Positions 27,340 to 35,895 of a DNA stretch of 64,000 nt are shown here, in pieces. Positions within the stretch are counted from its first letter, which is position 1, and each line of letters starts with the position of its first letter. The notes under the pieces are model-generated. The model searched no databases and had not been told where the DNA came from. It worked only from the letters and a program-made list of their open reading frames with translations. Source of the DNA: CAZEQK01 sp964514395 (GTDB taxonomy: Bacteria > Bacillota > Bacilli > Tepidibacillales > Tepidibacillaceae); NCBI GenBank assembly GCA_964514395.1, contig CAZEQK010000003.1, positions 62,001 to 126,000 on the forward strand, given 5' to 3'. The position numbers were made by a program, and so were the translations under genes.

Positions 27340-29232
27340 ATGGGATATAAAGCTGGAGAATTCGGATGTATTGTCGTAGGGGCTGGACATGCTGGTGCAG
27401 AAGCAGCATTAGCTTCAGCAAGGATGGGTGTAAAAACCTTATTATTAACTATTAGTCTCGATACTATTGCATTTATGCCTTGTAATCCTTCAATAGGAGG
27501 ACCTGCTAAAGGACATGTTGTTCGTGAAATTGATGCATTAGGCGGGGAAATGGGCAGAAATATCGATAAAACCTATTTGCAAATGAGGATGTTAAATACA
27601 GGTAAAGGACCTGCTGTTCATGCTTTACGTGCGCAAGCCGATAAATTTGCTTACCAAAATCAAATGAAAGAAACACTTGAAATCCAAAAGGATTTAACCA
27701 TTAAACAAGCAATGGTAGAAGAGTTAATCGTTGAAGATAGTGAAATAAAAGGGATAATCACTAAATCTGGCGCATCGTATTTTAGTAAAACGGTCGTATT
27801 AACCACCGGAACTTATCTTAGAGGGAAAATAATTATTGGTGATCTGATCTATGAAAGTGGTCCTAATAATCAACAGCCCTCTGTTAAATTATCTGAGAAT
27901 CTTAAAGATTTAGGGTTTAATTTAGTTCGTTTTAAAACAGGCACACCGCCTAGAATCCATAAAGATACCATTGATTTTACAAAGATGGAGATTCAACCTG
28001 GTGATGAAGAACATAGATCATTCTCGTTTGATACTAAAGTGTATCGTTTAGATCAGATTCCTTGTTGGTTGACCTATACAAATTTCATGACACACTCCAT
28101 TATCAATAACAATTTACATAGGGCACCAATGTTTTCTGGTGTGATTGAGGGAACAGGACCAAGGTATTGCCCTTCGATTGAAGATAAAATCGTACGTTTT
28201 AACGATAAACCAAGACATCAAATATTTTTAGAGCCTGAAGGGGAGTTTACAAAAGAAATGTATGTCCAAGGGTTATCCACTAGCATGCCAGAGGATGTAC
28301 AAATTGATATGCTTAGAACGATTTCAGGTTTAGAAAAAGCTGAAGTAATGAGACCAGGCTATGCCATCGAATATGATGTAATCGTACCAACTCAGTTATG
28401 GCCTACTCTAGAGACAAAAAGAATTAAAAACCTATTTACGGCTGGACAATTAAACGGGACCTCTGGCTATGAAGAAGCAGCAGGTCAAGGGATCATGGCA
28501 GGTATAAATGCAGCCTGTAAGGTTTTAAATAAAGACCCTATTATTCTAGACAGGTCCCAAGCCTATATCGGAGTACTTATTGATGATTTAGTAACGAAAG
28601 GAACAAATGAACCATATAGGCTACTAACATCTAGGGCAGAGTATAGATTATTATTACGTCACGACAACGCTGATTTCAGACTAAGAGAAATTGGTTACAA
28701 TTTAGGAATAGTTGATGATTCTCGGTATAAGAGATTTTTAGAAAAAAAGGAAAAAACCGAGCTTGAAATAAACAGGCTAAGAAACACAAAAGTAAAACCT
28801 ACTGAATCAATACAGACGCTGCTTAGAGAAGCAGGTACTGCTGAATTAAATAACGCAGTCAATTTAGACGTGTTATTGAGGAGGCCAGAGATTGATTATC
28901 ATCATATAGAAACAATCTCACCATCTCCTTATGAGTTAAATGCTGATGTAAAAGAACAGGTAGTCATACAAATAAAGTATTCTGGTTATATCGAAAAACA
29001 ATTGGCACAAGTAGAAAAAATGAAGAAGGTTGAGTTAAAGAAAATCCCAGAGTGGATTGATTATAATAAAATCAACGGTATCGCTATTGAAGCGAAGGAG
29101 AAATTAAATAAAATAAAACCAATCAATATAGGACAGGCTTCAAGAATTTCTGGAGTAACCCCATCGGACATTTCGATTTTATTGATTTATATTGAACAGC
29201 AAGGCAAAAAGAAAATGGAGATTAAAAAATGA
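27340..29232 (+). CDS. mnmG: tRNA uridine-5-carboxymethylaminomethyl(34) synthesis enzyme MnmG
   Basis: FAD-dependent partner of MnmE. The 630-residue protein opens with a Rossmann FAD motif (GAGHAGAEAALASARMG, residues 12-28), has the GIDs-family PCNPSIGGPAKGH block, and the C-terminal helical domain that contacts MnmE (GEASRISG-like IGQASRISGVTPSDISIL). Start ATG behind GGAGGGG. Its stop codon overlaps the rsmG start (ATGA), so the two are translationally coupled. Confidence 0.97.
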   Translation: MGYKAGEFGCIVVGAGHAGAEAALASARMGVKTLLLTISLDTIAFMPCNPSIGGPAKGHVVREIDALGGEMGRNIDKTYLQMRMLNTGKGPAVHALRAQADKFAYQNQMKETLEIQKDLTIKQAMVEELIVEDSEIKGIITKSGASYFSKTVVLTTGTYLRGKIIIGDLIYESGPNNQQPSVKLSENLKDLGFNLVRFKTGTPPRIHKDTIDFTKMEIQPGDEEHRSFSFDTKVYRLDQIPCWLTYTNFMTHSIINNNLHRAPMFSGVIEGTGPRYCPSIEDKIVRFNDKPRHQIFLEPEGEFTKEMYVQGLSTSMPEDVQIDMLRTISGLEKAEVMRPGYAIEYDVIVPTQLWPTLETKRIKNLFTAGQLNGTSGYEEAAGQGIMAGINAACKVLNKDPIILDRSQAYIGVLIDDLVTKGTNEPYRLLTSRAEYRLLLRHDNADFRLREIGYNLGIVDDSRYKRFLEKKEKTELEINRLRNTKVKPTESIQTLLREAGTAELNNAVNLDVLLRRPEIDYHHIETISPSPYELNADVKEQVVIQIKYSGYIEKQLAQVEKMKKVELKKIPEWIDYNKINGIAIEAKEKLNKIKPINIGQASRISGVTPSDISILLIYIEQQGKKKMEIKK

Positions 29233-29939
29233 TGGATGAATTGAAAGATATGTTTTATAAAAAGGGTATTGATTGTAGTGAAAAAAAACTCGCACAATTC
29301 AGCCAGTTTTATCAAATATTAATCGAGTGGAATAAAAGAATGAATCTTACTGCTATATCTGAGCATGACGAAGTGATGATTAAACATTTCTATGATTCTA
29401 TCACCCCAGCTTTCTTTTTTGATTTTTCCAATCAAAAAATTATTGATATAGGAGTTGGTGCTGGTTTCCCGAGCATTCCTTTGAAGATTTGTTTTCCAGA
29501 ATTACAAATGACTCTCTTAGATTCTTTAAATAAAAGAATTACTTTTTTAAAAAACTTAGTAGAACAATTAGGTCTTATGGATATTCAATATATTCATGGG
29601 AGAGCAGAAGAGATAGCAAAAAAGAAACAGTATAGAGAGGCTTATGACGTTGTTGTTACAAGAGCAGTTGCCAAGTTAAATATACTTAGCGAGCTTTCTT
29701 TGCCTTTTGTAAAAAAAGACGGATATATGATCGCCTTAAAAGGCTCAAACGCGGTGGAAGAAGTGGCAGAAGGAAAAAAAGCGATTAAAATTCTTGGTGG
29801 CAGAGTCAAGAATGTTCACACCTTACAATTACCTCTTAATTATGGACAAAGAAATATTATTATTATTGACAAAACAAATAATACGCCTATTAATTATCCC
29901 AGAAAACCAGGAACGCCAACCAGAAATCCTATCACATGA
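29229..29939 (+). CDS. rsmG: 16S rRNA (guanine(527)-N7)-methyltransferase RsmG
   Basis: Methylates G527 of 16S rRNA; loss gives low-level streptomycin resistance in Bacillus. The 236-residue protein has the SAM motif IIDIGVGAGFPSIPLKI and the GidB-type N-terminal helix (WNKRMNLTAI). It overlaps mnmG by 4 bp. Its last codons and stop lie inside a 40-bp palindrome centred on parS. Confidence 0.96.
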   Translation: MMDELKDMFYKKGIDCSEKKLAQFSQFYQILIEWNKRMNLTAISEHDEVMIKHFYDSITPAFFFDFSNQKIIDIGVGAGFPSIPLKICFPELQMTLLDSLNKRITFLKNLVEQLGLMDIQYIHGRAEEIAKKKQYREAYDVVVTRAVAKLNILSELSLPFVKKDGYMIALKGSNAVEEVAEGKKAIKILGGRVKNVHTLQLPLNYGQRNIIIIDKTNNTPINYPRKPGTPTRNPIT

Positions 29940-29970
29940 TATTGTTTCACGTGAAACAATATCATGTGAT
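29931..29970. promoter_or_regulatory. parS: parS site inside a perfect 40-bp palindrome
   Basis: The consensus ParB site TGTTTCACGTGAAACA is exact at 29943-29958. The symmetry continues for 12 bases on each side without a mismatch, so 29931-29950 is the exact complement of 29951-29970. The left arm contains the rsmG stop codon (29937-29939). Spo0J binding is established for the 16-bp core; the role of the extended arms is unknown, possibly a terminator-like hairpin in the rsmG mRNA, though no T tract follows. Confidence 0.95.
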
Positions 29971-30083
29971 ATTTGACTTAAATATTTTATAAGAAAAATT
30001 TATTTGTTTTAAAAAAGCAGGATATTTATAATTTAATAGAGAATATAAAAATTTGAATGAATAATTAGGTGGTGCGGTTATAT

Positions 30084-30905
30084 ATGAAAGACCAATTTTC
30101 TCGTTTTTTAGGATTAACCGAACGTGATACGGAAGAAGTAAGGCATATTCCAGTTGATAAAATAGTTCCTAGTCCATATCAACCAAGAACTGTTTTTGAT
30201 GATGATAAAATAGTTGAGTTGTCAAAAACAATCAAGACACATGGAGTTATACAACCTATCGTTGTAAGACAAATAGAAGATACATATGAAATTATTGCTG
30301 GAGAAAGAAGATGGAGAGCAGTTAAAAGTCTTGGGATGGATACCATTCCTGCAATAGTGAAGAAGTTCAATGATACTCAGACTGCTTCAATATCTTTAAT
30401 TGAAAATTTACAACGAGAAGGGTTAACTGCTATAGAAGAGGCGGTAGCTTATCAAAGACTTATTGAATTGCATGGATTAACACAAGAAAGCTTGGCTCAA
30501 CGGTTAGGGAAAGGACAATCGACCATAGCGAATAAAATAAGGCTACTAAACTTATCCTCAGTCATCCAAAACGCGCTATTAGCTAGAAAAATCACAGAAA
30601 GACATGCTAGAGCATTATTATCATTAAATGATAGTCATTTACAAGAGAGTGTTCTACATGAAATTATGAGCAAAGAATTAAATGTAAAGCAAACAGAGAT
30701 AAGAATTAAACAGCTTCTTGGTAAAAATACAGAGGATAAAAAACAAAAACCAAAAAAAGTTGCTTTTTCAAGGGATATGAGAATAGCGATGAATACGATT
30801 AGGCAATCTGTTGATATGATTTTAAAAACAGGCTTTGATATTGAAACAGATGAAATTGATAACGACGATTATTATGAGTTTGTTATCAAGATACCTAAAA
30901 AATAA
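30084..30905 (+). CDS. noc: Nucleoid occlusion protein Noc
   Basis: ParB-family CTP-switch protein that keeps FtsZ off the nucleoid. The 273-residue protein begins MKDQFSRFLGLTERD, like the membrane-targeting amphipathic helix of Bacillus Noc. It has the ParB N-terminal domain (PSPYQPR and GERRWRA, the CTP-binding motif region), a central HTH (LAQRLGKGQSTIANKIRLL) and a dimer domain. The start ATG at 30084 has AGGTGGTG upstream. Its position between rsmG and soj supports Noc rather than a second Spo0J. Confidence 0.92.
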   Translation: MKDQFSRFLGLTERDTEEVRHIPVDKIVPSPYQPRTVFDDDKIVELSKTIKTHGVIQPIVVRQIEDTYEIIAGERRWRAVKSLGMDTIPAIVKKFNDTQTASISLIENLQREGLTAIEEAVAYQRLIELHGLTQESLAQRLGKGQSTIANKIRLLNLSSVIQNALLARKITERHARALLSLNDSHLQESVLHEIMSKELNVKQTEIRIKQLLGKNTEDKKQKPKKVAFSRDMRIAMNTIRQSVDMILKTGFDIETDEIDNDDYYEFVIKIPKK

Positions 30906-30914
30906 TGGAGAATC

Positions 30915-30949
30915 ATTATAAGCGGCAAACTTCATTTGCCGCTTATAAT
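30915..30949. terminator. Long hairpin between noc and soj
   Basis: Perfect 15-bp inverted repeat (30915-30929 with 30935-30949, 5-nt loop). It has no T tract on the plus strand, so it may be a processing site or a weak terminator. Confidence 0.55.
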
Positions 30950-31018
30950 CTGTTATGTATAAACATAAAAATTCAAAAAAACATTACTTTGTGACTGTTT
31001 TTTTTATTCATTAAATAA

Positions 31019-31051
31019 TAAAATCTAAAGTAACTTTAGATTTTAGTTTTA
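31019..31051 (+). terminator. Attenuator-like hairpin before soj
   Basis: AAAATCTAAAG / CTTTAGATTTT separated by 3 nt, followed by AGTTTT, ending about 40 bp before the soj RBS. Likely a terminator or attenuator that separates noc and soj expression. Confidence 0.55.
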
Positions 31052-31101
31052 TGTTTATTACAGCGGAGATATACTATTTTGTTCTAAATGAGGTGAAGGG
31101 T

Positions 31102-31863
31102 TTGGGGAAAGTAATAGCAGTTGCCAATCAAAAAGGTGGAGTTGGAAAAACCACAACTTCAGTTAATTTGAGTGCTAGTTTGGCAAAATTAGATAAAAAG
31201 GTTTTATTAATCGATATCGATCCACAGGGGAATACAACCAGTGGTATAGGAATAAATAAAGCAGATGTACAATTTTGCATTTATGACGTGTTAATCAATG
31301 ATATTTCATTACAAGATGCTGTATTTAGAACGGACTCAGAAGAGCTAGATGTGATACCAGCAACAATCCAGCTTGCTGGAGCAGAAATCGAACTCGTTCC
31401 TACTATTTCTCGGGAAGTTCGTCTAAAGAAAGCACTCCATCATATTAGAGATAAATATGATTATATTATCATCGATTGTCCTCCATCATTAGGCATCTTA
31501 ACAATAAACTCTTTAACCGCAGCTGACTCGGTTTTAATTCCAATTCAATGTGAGTACTATGCGCTAGAAGGATTAAGTCAATTATTAAATACCATTCGAC
31601 TAGTCCAAAAGCATTTAAATACGGAGCTTGAAATAGAAGGGGTATTATTAACTATGTTTGATGCTCGTACAAACTTAGGAATTCAAGTTGTTGAAGAAGT
31701 AAAAAAATATTTTAGAGAGAAAGTATATGCTACTATTATTCCTAGAAATGTTAGATTGAGTGAAGCACCTAGCTATGGACAGTCGATAATAGCTTATGAT
31801 TCAAAATCAAAGGGTGCTGAAGTATATCTTGATTTAGCAAAGGAAGTGGTTGGGTATGAGTAA
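31102..31863 (+). CDS. soj: Chromosome partitioning ATPase Soj (ParA)
   Basis: Deviant Walker A ATPase that works with Spo0J in segregation and controls DnaA. The 253-residue protein starts MGKVIAVANQKGGVGKTT (KGGVGKT at 11-17) and has the ParA Walker B-like block YIIIDCPPSLG. Start TTG at 31102 behind AGGTGAAGG; the longer frame to 31051 lacks an RBS and adds a non-conserved tail. It overlaps spo0J by 8 bp. Confidence 0.96.
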   Translation: MGKVIAVANQKGGVGKTTTSVNLSASLAKLDKKVLLIDIDPQGNTTSGIGINKADVQFCIYDVLINDISLQDAVFRTDSEELDVIPATIQLAGAEIELVPTISREVRLKKALHHIRDKYDYIIIDCPPSLGILTINSLTAADSVLIPIQCEYYALEGLSQLLNTIRLVQKHLNTELEIEGVLLTMFDARTNLGIQVVEEVKKYFREKVYATIIPRNVRLSEAPSYGQSIIAYDSKSKGAEVYLDLAKEVVGYE

Positions 31864-32710
31864 AAGACTTGGTAGAGGATTAGATGCGTTATTACCGTCA
31901 ATAGAGGTTAATGAGAAAGATTTGGTAAAAGAAATAGATGTCAATAAAATTAGACCCAATCCATATCAACCCAGAAAAACATTTAATGAACATCAGTTAT
32001 CAGAATTGATGGCCTCTATTAAAGAACACGGTGTCATTCAGCCAATCGTTGTAAGAGAATCATTAAATGGTTTTGAGATTGTTGCTGGTGAGAGAAGATG
32101 GCGAGCTACAAAAGCACTTGAATTAGAGAAAATACCTGTAGTTATTAAACATTTCACTGATGAACAAGTGATGGAAGTCGCTTTAATTGAGAATTTACAA
32201 AGGGAAGATTTAAATCCGGTTGAAGTTGCCTATGCCTATGATAAATTAATGAAAAAATTTAATTTAACTCAAGAAGAGTTAGCTACGAAGCTTGGTAAAA
32301 GTAGACCAAACGTTGCGAATTTTTTAAGACTGTTGCAGCTACCTCAATTTATTTTGTCTGATGTTGCCTCGGGCAAATTATCAATGGGCCACGCAAGAGC
32401 ATTAATCACGCTTGAAAACGAGGAAAAGCAAAAATATTTTTCTGAGAGAGCGTTAAAAGAAAACTGGAGTGTTAGGACATTAGAAGAAGAAATAAAAGAG
32501 CATAAAGAAATTGTTTCACGTGAAACACCTGTGAGGGATAAAAAAGAAGGAAATAGTAATAAGATATTTCAACAGCTTGAAAATCAGTTACGAGATAAAT
32601 TAAAAACATCCGTCAAAATAAGAGAAGGTAAGAGTAAAGGGAAAATCGAAATAGAATTCTTTAATAAGACAGATTTAGAAAGAATAATAGATATGATCGG
32701 AATTGAATAA
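31856..32710 (+). CDS. spo0J: Chromosome partitioning protein ParB (Spo0J)
   Basis: Binds parS, spreads as a CTP-dependent clamp and recruits SMC. The 284-residue protein has RGLDALLPS near the N-terminus (the Soj-stimulating segment), NPYQPRKTF, the GERRWRA motif, HTH (LATKLGKSRPNVANFLRLL) and a dimer domain. Start ATG 31856 overlaps the soj end, with AGGAAGTGG upstream. A second exact parS lies inside this gene at 32512-32527, as in B. subtilis. Confidence 0.97.
   Translation: MSKRLGRGLDALLPSIEVNEKDLVKEIDVNKIRPNPYQPRKTFNEHQLSELMASIKEHGVIQPIVVRESLNGFEIVAGERRWRATKALELEKIPVVIKHFTDEQVMEVALIENLQREDLNPVEVAYAYDKLMKKFNLTQEELATKLGKSRPNVANFLRLLQLPQFILSDVASGKLSMGHARALITLENEEKQKYFSERALKENWSVRTLEEEIKEHKEIVSRETPVRDKKEGNSNKIFQQLENQLRDKLKTSVKIREGKSKGKIEIEFFNKTDLERIIDMIGIE
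32512..32527. promoter_or_regulatory. parS: parS site within spo0J
   Basis: Exact 16-bp ParB site TGTTTCACGTGAAACA in the spo0J coding region. Unlike the site at 29943, the symmetry hardly extends beyond the core. Confidence 0.95.
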
Positions 32711-32716
32711 AGGCTG

Positions 32717-32746
32717 AAGACAACCACTAAGGGTTGTCTTTGTTTT
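32717..32746 (+). terminator. Terminator after spo0J
   Basis: AAGACAACC / GGTTGTCTT hairpin followed by TGTTTTGGTT; ends the soj-spo0J unit. Confidence 0.75.
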
Positions 32747-32834
32747 GGTTAGGATTTTGTTTATATTTACTTTTTAAAATATTGAATATGTTATATAATT
32801 CTTTTAATTGAAACTTGAATTGAAGGTGATTTAT

Positions 32835-33548
32835 ATGGTATTAGAAGGAACAATAGTCAATGCAACTGCAATAGTGATTGGTGGGGTTATTGGGAGTTTT
32901 TTAACCAATATTCCAGAAAAAATAAAGACCACTGTAATGCAAGGAATTAGTCTAGCTGTAGTAGTGCAAGGGATTATGATGGGATTGAAATCCGAAAATT
33001 TTCTATTAGTAATATTTAGTCTAGTAATTGGTGGGGTTATTGGAGAAATATTTCGAATTGACCAGCGCCTAGATCATTTAGGAGAATGGATAGAAAAAAA
33101 AGTGAATAAAAAAAGCGAAGGGAATATCGCTGTAGCGTTTGTTACCGCAACATTAGTTTATACGATTGGAGCAATGGCAATATTAGGTGCACTAAATAGT
33201 GGATTAACCAATGATCATAGCTTGCTTTATATCAAGGCGATGCTCGATGGTTTTTCGGCGATTGTATTTGCATCTACCTTAGGAATAGGTGTCGTCTTCT
33301 CTGCAATACCTGTACTTTTATATCAGGGCATAATAGCTTTATTAGCGGGATATATAAATGTTTTGTTTAGTGAAGAGTTACTAAATACAATGATAACTGA
33401 AATTACAGCTACAGGAGGTATACTGATTATTGCAATTGCAATAAACATTCTTGATATGAAAAAAATAAATGTAGCGAACTTATTACCAGCAGTTTTTATA
33501 GCACCAATTGGCGTAGTGATTATCCGTTGGGTAAGCGGTATGTTTTGA
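32835..33548 (+). CDS. DUF554 family membrane protein
   Basis: A 237-residue protein with about seven hydrophobic helices. It begins MVLEGTIVNATAIVIGGVIGS, a pattern I recognise as DUF554 (YdfK-like): glycine-rich first helix, 'GLKSENFLLVIFSLVIGGVIGE' and 'GAMAILGALNSGL'. Transport is often suggested but not shown. The start ATG at 32835 has AAGGTG upstream. It stands alone between spo0J and a DUF4446 gene. Confidence 0.8.
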   Translation: MVLEGTIVNATAIVIGGVIGSFLTNIPEKIKTTVMQGISLAVVVQGIMMGLKSENFLLVIFSLVIGGVIGEIFRIDQRLDHLGEWIEKKVNKKSEGNIAVAFVTATLVYTIGAMAILGALNSGLTNDHSLLYIKAMLDGFSAIVFASTLGIGVVFSAIPVLLYQGIIALLAGYINVLFSEELLNTMITEITATGGILIIAIAINILDMKKINVANLLPAVFIAPIGVVIIRWVSGMF

Positions 33549-33610
33549 TAGCGAAAAGTAAAAAATAAACATTCATTAGAGCATGTTTATACAAAAGGAG
33601 AGAATAGATT

Positions 33611-34096
33611 GTGGATATAATCAATCAATACATATCAGAGTACATGTGGTTACTTGGCGCTATAGTCTTTTTGTTATTTATATGGAATATTATCTTAAAT
33701 GTAAAATTAACAAAAATAAAAAAGAGGTTCCTTAAATTTACAAAGGGTTCACATGTTAATAGTTTAGAAAAGGTAATTGTGGAATATAACGAAGAAATCA
33801 AATTAATAAAAGATACGATGATAAATAACTCAAAGGATATAGTAACGATACAAAACACATTGAAGAAAATAAAAGGTAATTTAGCAATATTAAGATATAA
33901 TGCATTTGGGGATGAAGGGAACGACCTAAGTTACTCTATAGCAATTCTTGACGATAGTAAAAACGGCGTGGTTATATCAAGTATTTATAATCGTGGAGAA
34001 TCGAATACTTATGCGAAGCCAATAGAAGATGGAAGATCAACCTATAAACTTTCTGTTGAGGAGAATACGGTGATAGAGAAAGCAATGTCTAAATAA
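33611..34096 (+). CDS. DUF4446 family membrane-anchored protein
   Basis: A 161-residue protein with one N-terminal membrane helix (about residues 12-30), a charged coiled-coil-like stretch (35-90) and a compact C-terminal domain (RYNAFGDEGNDLSYSIAILDDSKNGVVISSIYNR) characteristic of DUF4446. The gene is found near spo0J in many Firmicutes. Function unknown. GTG start behind AAAGGAGAG. It is followed by a terminator. Confidence 0.8.
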   Translation: MDIINQYISEYMWLLGAIVFLLFIWNIILNVKLTKIKKRFLKFTKGSHVNSLEKVIVEYNEEIKLIKDTMINNSKDIVTIQNTLKKIKGNLAILRYNAFGDEGNDLSYSIAILDDSKNGVVISSIYNRGESNTYAKPIEDGRSTYKLSVEENTVIEKAMSK

Positions 34097-34155
34097 TCAC
34101 GATTTAAAAATATTTTACAAAAACTAATACTATCGGACCAATTATAAGCTAAAAG

Positions 34156-34197
34156 AAGATTAAATTTCTGTGACTACAGATTTTAATCTTTTTTTTA
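34156..34197 (+). terminator. Terminator after the DUF4446 gene
   Basis: AAGATTAAA...TTTAATCTT hairpin with an inner CTGT/ACAG stem, then eight T. The rest of the 34198-34585 gap (about 390 bp) is AT-rich; I see no ORF or recognisable RNA in it. Confidence 0.8.
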
Positions 34198-34585
34198 TCC
34201 ACTAAAAAAACGAGAATAATTGATCCGGATATTTCGATTTTCTACTTAGGTTCATTTAACCTGAAAATAGGGAATACAGGATTTGCATTATATTAAGTTA
34301 TATTGGCGACGAAGGATAGTTGAACCTATATAATTAAATATGAATTAAAGTAAAGGAAAATAAGAAAGTATTAATCTGTATAATTTTTTTATGAAATGTT
34401 TTATATTAGAACTTTTTTTATTAAAAACTTTTAAGAATGCAGGATAAATAAGAGTATTCTTCATTATGGAACAAAAAACAAGTCGAAATTTGAAAAAAAA
34501 TCTAAGATAAGCAGGAATTTTTGGATATTAAGGAGAAGTATATAAGCCTGTACCTAAAAATAATTAAATTTTTATGAGGTGTAAG

Positions 34586-35494
34586 ATGAAAAAAAATCCA
34601 TTTTTAACCGTAATGATTATACCCCATACGGAAGATGGTCCAAAGTCGATGAAAATCTCAGTCAGATTAATTCGTTTTGTATCAGTGTTATTAATCTTTG
34701 GATTAACATCGAGTTTTGTTTGGGTTTATCATTACACCCTCATTAGCGATCAAAATGAGGCTCTTAAAATCGTACAGTCCCAAGACCGCAGTGTGATTAA
34801 ATCATACTCAAAAGACTATTTAGAACTATATCAAGATGTTGAAACTCTTAAAGAAAAAATGGTTTCTGTTGAACAGTTAGAAAGTCGGGTTAGGAAAGAA
34901 AACGGTTTTGACCCAACAAAAAGCTATTTCTCATCTAGCAACAAGCTGGCATTAGAAGATGCTGCAAAAAGCAAAGTGGTTATTAGTGATATAACGATTA
35001 ACAATAGTAAGGAAGACATTAATCAATTACAACAGGCCGTTCCTAACAAAGAAAAATCATTAAATGAATTGGTTCGACTAATGGAAAACAGGAATGAAGT
35101 TCTATTATCCATACCATCTATTTGGCCGACTGTAGGTAGGATTTCATCGCGCTTTGGGTACAGAAGAGATCCATTTACTGGCATACTAAGCTTTCACGAT
35201 GGTTTAGATATCGCAAATGCATATGGAACTCCTATTTATGCAACTGCTGATGGTATCGTAGAGTTTGCAGGTTGGAATGGTGGATATGGCAACCAGGTTG
35301 TCATTAATCACGGCAATGGAATTGAAACTGTTTATGGTCATAATTCAAGACTTGTTGCCAAAAAAGGTGAATTTGTAAGAAAAGGACAACTAATCTCTTA
35401 CATGGGCAGTACTGGTAGAAGTACAGGTCCACATTCTCACTACGAAATTCGTGAAAATGGGAAGAAAGTGAATCCGCTGAAATATTTGAATTAA
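34586..35494 (+). CDS. Membrane-anchored M23 peptidase (LytM domain)
   Basis: A 302-residue protein with one N-terminal transmembrane helix (about 25-45), a coiled-coil segment (55-100) and a C-terminal M23 domain. All zinc and catalytic residues are present: H204 and D208 in HDGLD, H283 and H285 in HSH. So it should cut peptide cross-links in the wall, unlike degenerate LytM factors. The start ATG 34586 follows ATGAGGTGTAAG. A bactofilin gene follows within 18 bp, a pairing known from cell-shape modules in other bacteria. The layout also resembles SpoIIQ, but it lacks other spoIIQ context. Confidence 0.88.
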   Translation: MKKNPFLTVMIIPHTEDGPKSMKISVRLIRFVSVLLIFGLTSSFVWVYHYTLISDQNEALKIVQSQDRSVIKSYSKDYLELYQDVETLKEKMVSVEQLESRVRKENGFDPTKSYFSSSNKLALEDAAKSKVVISDITINNSKEDINQLQQAVPNKEKSLNELVRLMENRNEVLLSIPSIWPTVGRISSRFGYRRDPFTGILSFHDGLDIANAYGTPIYATADGIVEFAGWNGGYGNQVVINHGNGIETVYGHNSRLVAKKGEFVRKGQLISYMGSTGRSTGPHSHYEIRENGKKVNPLKYLN

Positions 35495-35511
35495 GAAAGG
35501 GAAGAAAAAAA

Positions 35512-35895
35512 TTGTTTAATAGTAAGAAAACACAAAAAGTTGATGAAATTGACACTGTAGTTGGATTAGGGACAAAGTTTGAAGGCAAGATTGAAGCAAC
35601 AGGAATTGTACATGTAGATGGGGCATTCAGTGGTGAATTATCTACAAGTGGGGATTTAGTTATAGGTAAAGATGGTAGTGTAGAAGGTAAGGCAAATGCA
35701 AAAAATATAATTATTGCAGGTATTTCACATGCTACATTGACTTGTGTAGGAAAGCTAGAGATTAAATCTAGTGGCAAGGTCTATGGAGATGTGGAAGTAG
35801 AACACATCGTTATTGAAGAAAAAGCAATATTTGAAGGAAAGTGTTTTATGAAAAAAAATGAAGATCAACAAAAAAAGGAAGTAATGAATGGATGA
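35512..35895 (+). CDS. Bactofilin
   Basis: A 127-residue polymer-forming cytoskeletal protein. The core (TVVGLGTKFEGKIEATGIVHVDGAFSGELST-type repeats) shows the regular glycine-rich beta-helix of bactofilins (DUF583), with a short N-terminal tail that may bind the membrane. Start TTG at 35512 with GGGAAG upstream. It lies between the M23 peptidase (17 bp before) and the kinase-like gene (overlap of 8 bp), so probably one operon for local wall remodelling; that function is an inference from similar pairs such as Helicobacter CcmA-Csd1. Confidence 0.92.
   Translation: MFNSKKTQKVDEIDTVVGLGTKFEGKIEATGIVHVDGAFSGELSTSGDLVIGKDGSVEGKANAKNIIIAGISHATLTCVGKLEIKSSGKVYGDVEVEHIVIEEKAIFEGKCFMKKNEDQQKKEVMNG

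Noticed and set aside
29931..29970. Palindrome taken as the end of a transposon
   Set aside because: Its centre is an exact parS and no transposase or target duplication is near.
30084..30905. noc taken as a second plasmid-type parB
   Set aside because: The N-terminal amphipathic helix pattern and the place between rsmG and soj identify Noc.
35304..35777. Minus-strand ORF of 157 residues
   Set aside because: It is antisense to the M23 peptidase and bactofilin genes; no RBS or recognisable pattern.
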